Positions 43,826 to 49,807 of a DNA stretch of 49,807 nt are shown one piece after another. The position numbers and the translations under genes were made by a program. Position 1 is the stretch's first letter. Each line of letters begins with the position of its first letter. The stretch spans positions 1 through 49,807 of the forward strand of contig NZ_JAKSYH010000027.1 in the NCBI RefSeq assembly GCF_022829295.1, in the 5' to 3' direction. This DNA comes from Methylobacterium sp. J-088. Its GTDB lineage: Bacteria > Pseudomonadota > Alphaproteobacteria > Rhizobiales > Beijerinckiaceae. The notes under the pieces were generated by a model. It was given only the letters and a program-made list of their open reading frames with translations. It did not search any database and was not told the origin of the DNA.

Positions 43826-45256
43826 ATGTCCCGATCTGCTGCCCCGATCCATCCGATGATCCTCTGCGGGGGAACGGGGACACGCCTGTGGCCGGCCTCG
43901 CGCGAGAGCATGCCCAAGCAGTTCGCCAAGCTGGTGGATGCGAAGGTCTCGACCTTCCAGGCCAGCCTGGAACGGGTTGCCGACACCGGCGTGTTCGCCA
44001 AGCCGACCGTCATCGCCTCGGCCGAGGCCCGCTTCATCGTCGCCGAGCAGCGCGACCAAATGGGTCTTGCCGCCGACATCCTGCTCGAGCCGCAGGGCCG
44101 CGACTCCGCCGCTGCCGTGGCGGTCGCCGCGGTCCACGCCGCCGCGAGCGATCCGCAGGCCGTCGTGTTGGTCATGGCCGCCGACCACGTCGTGCCCGAC
44201 ATCGCCGCCTTCGTGGACGCCGTGCGGCGTGCGGCCGAAGGCGTGCGGGCCGGCTACACCATGACGCTCGGCATCGAGCCCGACCGGCCGGCCACCGATT
44301 ACGGCTATATCCGCCGCGGCGAGCCGATCCACGAGGCGCCGGGTGCCGCCCGCGTCGCCCGCTTCGTCGAGAAGCCCGACCGGGCCGGCGCCGAGGCGCT
44401 GATCACGGACGGCGCCTTGTGGAACTCCGGCTACTTCCTGTTCCGCGCCGACCTGATGCTGGCCGAGCTCGAAGCCTTCGTGCCCGACGTGCTGGCGGCC
44501 GCGCGCGCCGCCTACGCGGCGGCGGTGACCGACCTCGACTTCGTGCGCCTCGATGCCGAGGCCTTCGCCAAGGCGCCCAAGATCTCGATCGACTACGCCG
44601 TGATGGAACGCACCGCCACCGCCGGGGTGCTGCCGGTGTCGTTCGCGTGGTCGGATGTCGGCACCTGGGACGCGGTCTGGCAGGTCCTCGATCACGACGA
44701 GGCCGGCAATGCGGTGCGGGGCCGGGTCTCGCTGATCGGGACGAAGAACAGCCTCGTGCACAGCCAGGGCGGCGGCCTGACCGCGGTGGTGGGGCTTGAG
44801 GACGTGGTTGTGGTCTCGACCCCCGACGCGGTGCTGGTCGCCTCAAAGGCGCATTCCGGTCAGGTGAAGGAACTGGTCAACGCCCTGCGGGCCAAGGGCG
44901 AGCCTGAGGCGGACGCGCATCTGCGGATGTACCGGCCCTGGGGCTGGTACCAGCGGATCGACATCGGCGAACGCTTCCAGGTGAAGCGGATCCAGGTGGT
45001 GCCGGGCGGGCGGCTGTCGCTGCAGAAGCACTACCACCGGGCCGAGCACTGGGTGGTGGTGCGTGGCACCGCCGAGGTCACGGTGGACGATCGGGTGACG
45101 CTGGTCCACGAGAACGAGGCGATCTACCTGCCGATCGGCTCGATGCACCGGCTGTCCAACCCCGGCAAGATCCCACTGGAGCTGATCGAGGTGCAGGTCG
45201 GCTCCTATACCGGCGAGGATGACATCATCCGCGTCGAGGATATCTACGGACGCTGA
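43826..45256 (+). CDS. manC: Mannose-1-phosphate guanylyltransferase / mannose-6-phosphate isomerase
   Basis: A 476-residue bifunctional enzyme of the XanB/AlgA type, making GDP-mannose for polysaccharide or lipid sugars. The N-terminal nucleotidyltransferase carries CGGTGTRLWPASRE (residues 14-27) and RFVEKPD; the C-terminal cupin domain carries RPWGWYQRIDIGERF and HYHRAEHWVVVRGTA with metal-binding His. GGAG precedes ATG 43826. GDP-mannose could feed the glycosyltransferases at 13547-16076, but the genes are far apart. A strong hairpin lies just downstream. Confidence 0.95.
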   Translation: MSRSAAPIHPMILCGGTGTRLWPASRESMPKQFAKLVDAKVSTFQASLERVADTGVFAKPTVIASAEARFIVAEQRDQMGLAADILLEPQGRDSAAAVAVAAVHAAASDPQAVVLVMAADHVVPDIAAFVDAVRRAAEGVRAGYTMTLGIEPDRPATDYGYIRRGEPIHEAPGAARVARFVEKPDRAGAEALITDGALWNSGYFLFRADLMLAELEAFVPDVLAAARAAYAAAVTDLDFVRLDAEAFAKAPKISIDYAVMERTATAGVLPVSFAWSDVGTWDAVWQVLDHDEAGNAVRGRVSLIGTKNSLVHSQGGGLTAVVGLEDVVVVSTPDAVLVASKAHSGQVKELVNALRAKGEPEADAHLRMYRPWGWYQRIDIGERFQVKRIQVVPGGRLSLQKHYHRAEHWVVVRGTAEVTVDDRVTLVHENEAIYLPIGSMHRLSNPGKIPLELIEVQVGSYTGEDDIIRVEDIYGR

Positions 45257-45288
45257 GACCTGAACCGGGCCGGCCTGCGTTCTGGCGG

Positions 45289-45330
45289 GGTGAGCGCAAA
45301 GGCCGTCGCCTGCAGGCGTTTGCGCTCACC
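45289..45330. terminator. Strong 12-bp hairpin downstream of manC
   Basis: GGTGAGCGCAAA (45289-45300) is matched by its exact complement TTTGCGCTCACC (45319-45330); the 18-base spacer itself ends in a self-complementary CGCCTGCAGGCG. It begins 32 bases after the manC stop. There is no T-run, so it is not a classic intrinsic terminator; it could terminate by another route, protect the manC mRNA end, or serve as a binding site upstream of the fasciclin promoter. Confidence 0.65.
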
Positions 45331-45334
45331 GGGC

Positions 45335-45360
45335 GAAACTTTCCTTCCGAGGGGCACGTA
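45335..45360 (+). promoter_or_regulatory. ECF-type promoter-like element before the fasciclin gene
   Basis: GAAAC at 45335-45339 and CGTA at 45357-45360 are spaced by 17 bases, in the manner of ECF sigma promoters (AAC at -35, CGT-like at -10). A similar pair precedes the ECF sigma gene on the other strand. The fasciclin ATG follows 45 bases later. The assignment is a hypothesis. Confidence 0.4.
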
Positions 45361-45404
45361 AGGGCCCGCGCTGCCCCACTCATCGGGGCTCGGAAGGAAA
45401 CACG

Positions 45405-45971
45405 ATGCTGACCAAGAATACCGGCCGCACGGCCAAGGTGCTCGCCCTGACGATCGCGCTCGGCCTCGGCGCGAGCGGCGCGGCCTACGCCAAGAACCCG
45501 ATGGTCGGCGGCGCGCCGATGTACGCCCAGAAGACCATCGTCGAGAACGCGGTCAACTCGAAGGATCACACCACCCTCGTCGCCGCCGTGAAGGCTGCTG
45601 GCTTGGTCGACACGCTGAACGGTCCGGGCCCGTTCACGGTGTTCGCGCCGACCAACGCCGCCTTCGCCAAGCTGCCGCCGGGTACGGTTGAGAACCTCGT
45701 GCAGCCGCAGAACAAGGCGACGCTGACGAAGATCCTGACCTACCATGTGGTCCCGGGCGTCTACACCGCCAAGGACCTGATGGCGCTGGTCAAGAAGGGC
45801 GGCGGCCAGGGCGTGCTGACCACCGTCGAGGGCGAGCCCCTCGCCGTCGCGGTGCAGGGCAAGAAGGTCCTGGTTACCGACCAGAAGGGCAACACCGCCA
45901 CGGTGACCATCCCGAACGTGATGCAGTCGAACGGTGTCATCCACGTCGTCAACGCCGTGCTGATGCCGTAA
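45405..45971 (+). CDS. Secreted fasciclin-domain protein
   Basis: A 188-residue protein with a signal peptide cut near residue 29 (AAYA|K) and one fasciclin (FAS1) domain. Both conserved boxes are present: FTVFAPTNAAFAKLPPGTVE and the C-terminal VMQSNGVIHVVNAVLMP. It should be periplasmic or secreted, with a part in adhesion or stress. GGAAGGAAA precedes ATG 45405. It converges with an anti-sigma/ECF-sigma pair. In Mycobacterium tuberculosis, SigK and RskA control the fasciclin proteins MPT70 and MPT83, so this neighbour set suggests similar regulation. Confidence 0.92.
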   Translation: MLTKNTGRTAKVLALTIALGLGASGAAYAKNPMVGGAPMYAQKTIVENAVNSKDHTTLVAAVKAAGLVDTLNGPGPFTVFAPTNAAFAKLPPGTVENLVQPQNKATLTKILTYHVVPGVYTAKDLMALVKKGGGQGVLTTVEGEPLAVAVQGKKVLVTDQKGNTATVTIPNVMQSNGVIHVVNAVLMP

Positions 45972-46032
45972 GGCGTCGCGCCCGCGGCCCGCGAGGGCTG
46001 CGGGCTCCGGCAAGCCCGCCCGCCGCGTCCCG

Positions 46033-46734
46033 TCATTCGGCGATCAGCTTGCCGGTATAGATCACCGGGCCCGTGGGCTGGCCGCTGGGCGAGCCCCCTG
46101 GCGGCTCGACCGAGACTGCGATCACGCCGTCCGGTGCGGTGACCTGCGGCAGCCTCACCTGACTGGGCGCTGCACCGACAAGGCCGAGGGGCTTGGCACC
46201 CTCCGCGCCGACGTACCACACTTCCAGGCTCCGCCCCGCGGGTGCGTCGGCGCCGACGGGGCGGACCTGCGCGAGGCCGGTCCGCGTGTCGACCCGCACG
46301 ACGAGCGCGGGCAGCGCCCCGCCGCCCTGCACGACCGCCAGATAGCGCCCGCCCGCCGGGCTTCGTGACGGGGCGACTGCCACGAACAGCGCGAGGCCCG
46401 CGGCGAGGAGGCCCGATCCCGCCGCGGCGACCTGCCAGCGCCTCACCTGCCGCCGCAGCTGACGCAGTTCGCCCCGCGGCCCGCCGCTCACGTCGGGCAG
46501 CGCGCGCAGCAGCGCCTCGCGGACCCGCGGCGGCGGCGGCACGGATGGCACGGCCCCCATCAGCGGCGCCAGCCGCCGCTCCCATTGGCCGATGCGGCTG
46601 GCCGTGGCGTGGTCGTGACTCGCCTCGCGCTCCAGCGCCGCCCGATCCTGCGCGTCGAGCGTCCCGAGGGCGTACTCGGCCGCGAGGATGTCGCGCTCGG
46701 CCGTCGGCTCCAGGCCGGGCTGGCCGCCGCTCAC
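46033..46734 (-). CDS. rskA: RskA-type anti-sigma factor
   Basis: A 233-residue single-pass membrane anti-sigma factor. The cytosolic N-terminus (AAEYALGTLDAQDRAALEREA) is the zinc-less anti-sigma domain found in RskA/ChrR-like proteins; a membrane helix lies at about 102-120; the extracytoplasmic part contains the RskA-K domain with LEVWYVGAEGAKPLGLVG. The start is GTG 46734, overlapping the sigma gene stop by four bases (GTGA), so the two are made in step. It should hold the ECF sigma at the membrane until an outside signal triggers its proteolysis. Confidence 0.9.
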   Translation of the reverse strand: MSGGQPGLEPTAERDILAAEYALGTLDAQDRAALEREASHDHATASRIGQWERRLAPLMGAVPSVPPPPRVREALLRALPDVSGGPRGELRQLRRQVRRWQVAAAGSGLLAAGLALFVAVAPSRSPAGGRYLAVVQGGGALPALVVRVDTRTGLAQVRPVGADAPAGRSLEVWYVGAEGAKPLGLVGAAPSQVRLPQVTAPDGVIAVSVEPPGGSPSGQPTGPVIYTGKLIAE

Positions 46735-47282
46735 GAGACAGACTCCAGGCAGGTCTTGAGGCCGGCGAGGGACCGGTGCAGCCAAGTCTTGATCGTGTTG
46801 ACCGGCCGGTCGAAGTGCTGCGCGAGCTCCTCCCGGGATTGTCCCTCGCAATAGGCCAGCACCACGCAGTCCCGATGCATGGGATCGAGGCGGCCGAGGC
46901 AGGCCAGAAGGGCGTTCCGGTCCAGGAAGTCCGCCGCCCCGTCGTGCGGATCGATCAGCCGCGCCACCCAATCCTCGCCGTGATCCAGTTCCGGGCCCTG
47001 ATGCTCGACCTTCCGCCTCACGCTGTCGATGGCCCGATTGCGGGCGATGGTACAGAGCCATGGCAGCGGCGGCCCGGCCTCGGGCCTGTAGGCGCCCGCG
47101 GCCTGCCAGATCCGCAGGTAGACGTCCTGAAGCACGTCCTCGGCCAAGCCTCGGTCTCGCTGGATACGCAGGATCAGGCCGTAAAGTTTCGGGCTGGTCA
47201 GATCATAGAGTTCGGCCAGCTGGTCCGCCCCGCCCCGGGCGATCTCAGCGAGCAGTCGGCGCAGCGTGGCGTCGTCGGCCAA
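46731..47282 (-). CDS. ECF RNA polymerase sigma factor (SigK-like)
   Basis: A 183-residue ECF sigma factor. Region 2 contains LAEDVLQDVYLRIWQAAGAY and the promoter-melting WLCTIARNRAIDSVRR; region 4 contains DCVVLAYCEGQSREELAQHF and a helix-turn-helix ending NTIKTWLHRSLAGLKTCL. I place the start at TTG 47282, with GGGGAG five bases upstream, rather than at TTG 47297; a promoter-like element 32 bases upstream fits the shorter form. It is paired with RskA and convergent with a fasciclin gene, the neighbours of mycobacterial sigK. Confidence 0.9.
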   Translation of the reverse strand: MADDATLRRLLAEIARGGADQLAELYDLTSPKLYGLILRIQRDRGLAEDVLQDVYLRIWQAAGAYRPEAGPPLPWLCTIARNRAIDSVRRKVEHQGPELDHGEDWVARLIDPHDGAADFLDRNALLACLGRLDPMHRDCVVLAYCEGQSREELAQHFDRPVNTIKTWLHRSLAGLKTCLESVS

Positions 47283-47313
47283 GAGGGCTCCCCACAAACT
47301 CCGAGGCGCCTTC

Positions 47314-47341
47314 TATCGAGCGCCCACCCGGATGCTGTTTT
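47314..47341 (-). promoter_or_regulatory. ECF-type promoter-like element before the sigma gene
   Basis: Read on the minus strand, AAAAC (47341-47337) and CGATA (47318-47314) are 18 bases apart, much like the GAAAC-N17-CGTA before the fasciclin gene; both spacers hold a TCCG followed by G-rich sequence. This fits autoregulation by the ECF sigma. The remaining stretch to 47610 shows no gene, only a small GGGAA-TTCG-TTCCC hairpin at 47415-47428. Confidence 0.4.
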
Positions 47342-47610
47342 AGAGCAAACTGCCTGACCGTGACGATACCTCGCGTGCGCCAACCCCACCGAAAGGATCC
47401 GGTAGCTGACCGGCGGGAATTCGTTCCCTGCGAGCCTCCCCATGGTTGGAACCGTCGCGTTCGGGCACTGTGGGACGGTCGCGCCTGCGACGCAGCGACC
47501 GGCATCTGTTCCCGGAACAAAGCAGGCCGACCGGTGGATAGCCAGACGTGGGACGGATGCGGCCGCGATCGACCGCGCTGGCGCACGTTCGGAGTTCGGG
47601 GATTCGCTGC

Positions 47611-48621
47611 ATGAAGCACAAGCCGCTCCGCGAGCAGGTCGTCGTGATCACCGGCGCCTCGTCGGGCATCGGCCTCGCCACCGCCCGGATGGCGGCCGAA
47701 CGCGGTGCCCGGGTCGTGCTGGCCGCGCGTAGCGGCGATGCCCTGGCACGCATCCAGGCCGAGATCGAGGGCGTCGGCGGCAAGGCGCTCCATGTCGTGG
47801 CCGATGTCGGCAACAGGGCGGCGGTGCAGGCCATCGCGGATCGCGCAGTGGCGACCTTCGGCGGCTTCGACACCTGGGTGAACGTGGCGGGGGGCTCGAT
47901 CTATGGAAAGCTCCGCGAGATCAGCGACGCCGACCACGAACGCCTGATCCAGACCAATTTCTGGGGTACGGTCTTCGGCTCGCTGGTGTCGACCGAGCAC
48001 CTGCGGCAGAGTGGCGGCGCCCTGATCAACGTGGGCAGCATCGCATCGGACCTCGCCTTCCCGTATCAGGGCATGTACGCGGCCTCGAAGCACGCGGTGA
48101 AGGGCTTCACCGATGCCCTGCGCATGGAGCTACTGCACGAGAACGCTCCGGTCTCGGTCACGCTGATCAAGCCCGCCTCGATCGACACGCCCCTCCCCCA
48201 GCGGGCGCGCAACTACATGGACCGAGAGCCGAGCCTGCCGCCACCGATCTATCCGCCGGAGGAAGTCGCGAACGCCATCCTGCACGCGGCTGTGCATCCG
48301 CAACGCGACATCTTCGTGGGCGGCGCCGGCAAGGCCTTCACGGCAGGCAAGGAATTCGCACCCGGCGCCTACGACCATCTCGCCTCCGCAATCATCGCCC
48401 TTCAGAAGCGAGCGAGCGCGCCGCGCAATCCGGACGGCGCCCTGCACGCGCCCGTGCCGGCCGGCGAGACGCGTGGCGATCCGCCCCTGCCCGTGATGCG
48501 CACCAGCGTCTACACGCGCGCGACGCTGCACCCGATGGCGGCGGCCGCCGGTCTTCTCGGGATCGGCGCGGCCACCGCGCTGGCCGTCATGGGTTCGTCC
48601 GGCCGCAGGCGGCGCCTGTAA
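47611..48621 (+). CDS. SDR family oxidoreductase with C-terminal membrane segment
   Basis: A 336-residue SDR. The cofactor loop TGASSGIG is at residues 14-21; NVAGG stands where NNAGG is usual; S143, Y156 and K160 form the catalytic triad (MYAASKHAVKGF). Past the core (about residue 250) is an extra 80-residue tail ending in a hydrophobic stretch (MAAAAGLLGIGAATALAVMG) and RRRRL, likely a membrane anchor with a basic cytosolic end. ATG 47611 begins the family sequence; an upstream ATG at 47548 adds non-coding-looking residues. It is followed directly by a disrupted hydrolase gene. Substrate unknown. Confidence 0.9.
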   Translation: MKHKPLREQVVVITGASSGIGLATARMAAERGARVVLAARSGDALARIQAEIEGVGGKALHVVADVGNRAAVQAIADRAVATFGGFDTWVNVAGGSIYGKLREISDADHERLIQTNFWGTVFGSLVSTEHLRQSGGALINVGSIASDLAFPYQGMYAASKHAVKGFTDALRMELLHENAPVSVTLIKPASIDTPLPQRARNYMDREPSLPPPIYPPEEVANAILHAAVHPQRDIFVGGAGKAFTAGKEFAPGAYDHLASAIIALQKRASAPRNPDGALHAPVPAGETRGDPPLPVMRTSVYTRATLHPMAAAAGLLGIGAATALAVMGSSGRRRRL

Positions 48622-48633
48622 TTGACCGCCGCA

Positions 48634-49530
48634 ATGACATCGCTGCCCGGGCCGGCTCGGTCGCGCCCGGATGAACCACACGATCCCCGCATCGTGCCGC
48701 GCCGGATCGTCGAGCTGACGGATGACCGGACGATTGCGTATGCGGAAACCGGATCCGGTCCCGATCTGGTGGCGATCCACGGGACGCTGATGTGCCTGGA
48801 GGATCTCTGGCTCGGGCCGGTGCCGGCCCTAGCCGAACATTTTCGCGTAGTCGCGGTCGATCGCCCCGGTCACGGCTTCAGCGTGCGGCCGCGGGGCCGT
48901 GCCGCCGACGTCTGGGATCAGGCCGCACGCATCCGGGAGGCGGTGCGGCGCCTCGGCCTGCATAAACCCGTCATCCTCGGGCATTCCTTCGGCGGAGCGG
49001 TCGCGCTGGCGTACGGCATGCTCCATCCGGAGGAGATCGCCGGCATCGTCGCGGTCGCGCCGATCTGCTTCCCGGAGCCGCGTTTGGAATAGATGCTGTT
49101 CGGGCCCCGCGCCCTGCCCTTCGGCGGCGATCAGCTGTCCCACCTCCTCGGCGCGAGCACCGACAAGGCGCTCCTGCCGCTGCTCTGGAACGCGATGTTC
49201 TTCCCGCGAACGATGCCGGAGACCGTCGCGCGGCACTTTCCGTTCGATCTGGCGGCGCGCCCGGCGCAGATTACCGCCGAGGGCGAGGATGCCGGCTGGC
49301 TCTGGCCTGGGCTGACCCGCAGCATGCTGGCCTACCCGACCCTGCGCGTTCCCGTACGCATTCTGGCAGGAAGCCCCGATCTGGTGGTGAGCACGGCCCT
49401 GAACGCCCAGCGCGCGGCCCGCATGATTCCCGATGCGCGCCTCGACCTGCTGCCCGGTGCCGGCCACATGCTTCACCATTTTCATGGAGACGCGATCGTT
49501 CGGGCAGCGTTGTCACTCCGACCGGGCTAG
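48634..49530 (+). pseudogene. Alpha/beta hydrolase split by an in-frame TAG
   Basis: The frame codes for a complete alpha/beta hydrolase of about 297 residues but has a single TAG at 49090-49092 (codon 153), followed at once by ATG in the same frame. The nucleophile S118 (LGHSFGG) is before the stop, while the Asp (D249, GSPDLVV) and His (H278, GAGHMLHH) are after it, so neither half can be active alone. CAG (Gln) to TAG is the likely change: everything else, including codon usage, is intact. A recent nonsense mutation or sequencing error is most likely; readthrough is possible. ATG 48634 or TTG 48622 starts it, 12 bases or less after the SDR gene. Confidence 0.85.
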
Positions 49531-49671
49531 CAGACGCGGCTTGCATGCCTTCGGCTCGCGAAGAATACGCAGTCGGCTTCTGGAGAGCTTGAGTGACTGC
49601 CGCCTGACGCATGGCGGCCTCCGCTCATGCGAAACAGGATACATCCGGCCGGATCGGCGACCGCCTGCGGG

Positions 49672-49806
49672 TCAGGTTTCGCCGCGCATGGGCCGCATCA
49701 GGGCGCCGAGGAGGAAGCCGAGCTGCCCGCAGACCATCAGGGCGAGGCCACGGCGCATGCTCCCGCCGGTGCTGAGGTGATGGATGTACACCCCGTAGGC
49801 CAACTC
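49672..49806 (-). CDS. C-terminal fragment of a membrane protein, runs off the window
   Basis: The last 44 residues of a minus-strand gene, ending at a TGA (49672-49674). The sequence contains a hydrophobic helix (LALMVCGQLGFLLGALM) preceded by GGSMRRG and followed by RPMRGET, so an inner membrane protein is likely. The start lies beyond the window and no family can be named. The 141 bases between it and the hydrolase frame show no gene. Confidence 0.6.
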   Translation of the reverse strand, partial: ELAYGVYIHHLSTGGSMRRGLALMVCGQLGFLLGALMRPMRGET

Positions 49807-49807
49807 A

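Noticed and set aside
49090..49092. TAG read as pyrrolysine or selenocysteine
   Set aside because: Selenocysteine uses TGA, and there is no sign of pyrrolysine genes; the position is not catalytic and fits a CAG-to-TAG change.
1..49807. CRISPR arrays, insertion sequences, restriction or other defence genes
   Set aside because: No regularly spaced repeats, transposase, nuclease or methylase-restriction pairs were recognised.

Overview
The window is high-GC chromosomal DNA, densely packed on both strands. The gene set points to an alphaproteobacterium of the Methylobacterium type: GC-rich codon third positions, a 3-keto-5-aminohexanoate-cleavage-type enzyme, a YdeP-type molybdopterin oxidoreductase, SelA, a Pit/DUF47 phosphate pair, HWE-kinase-like and Crp-like fragments, and dispersed palindromic repeats. 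The genus is an inference from protein similarity read by eye; the broad class is firmer. There are no rRNA genes, CRISPR arrays or complete insertion sequences. One tRNA (Gly, anticodon TCC) is present.

Layout. 1-604: no supportable gene, one palindromic repeat. 617-2521: a methyltransferase and two hypothetical proteins, one with a phage-like flavour. 2531-4680: TrmN6-like methyltransferase with a DUF2007 protein, then the polyprenyl diphosphate synthase (ubiquinone tail). 4807-7682: a divergent MarR / CLC chloride transporter unit with a perfect operator-like palindrome between them, and a small coupled protein. 7695-9869: ispE and moeA. 10028-17317: a class V aminotransferase, then genes suggesting surface polysaccharide or lipid work (CelD-like acyltransferase, fatty acid hydroxylase, two glycosyltransferases, a Tat-exported GH5 hydrolase). 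17481-20878: pyrC, pyrE, aroQ and a BKACE enzyme. 20923-21564: tRNA-Gly and two apparently decayed regulatory genes.

21597-26964: a three-part EmrA/EmrB/NodT drug efflux operon with a divergent TetR regulator. 27011-28129: membrane-anchored phosphoesterase. 28240-32288: D-serine dehydratase, YdfG-like dehydrogenase and a tautomerase in one operon, divergent from a LysR regulator that is followed by a second tautomerase; a perfect AT-rich palindrome lies between the divergent starts. 32651-34299: Pit phosphate transporter with DUF47. 34604-35218: an ORF whose tail runs through the second copy of the palindromic repeat. 35353-41375: CHASE3 adenylate cyclase, CsbD-like protein, thiamine-binding protein, YdeP/FdhF-like oxidoreductase with Cys at the catalytic Sec position, and a pentapeptide-repeat membrane protein. 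41586-43628: OhrR and SelA. 43826-45256: ManC. 45405-47282: fasciclin protein convergent with an anti-sigma/ECF sigma pair, recalling the mycobacterial SigK-RskA-MPT83 arrangement. 47611-49530: an SDR with a C-terminal membrane segment and an alpha/beta hydrolase split by one in-frame TAG. A truncated membrane protein gene runs off the right end.

Most genes are housekeeping or ordinary accessory genes. The best leads are the LysR/DsdA/YdfG/tautomerase locus, the sigma/anti-sigma/fasciclin locus with two matching promoter-like elements, the MarR-CLC operator, the amber-split hydrolase, and the dispersed palindromic repeats with compensating arm changes. I did not find a clearly novel defence or mobile system.
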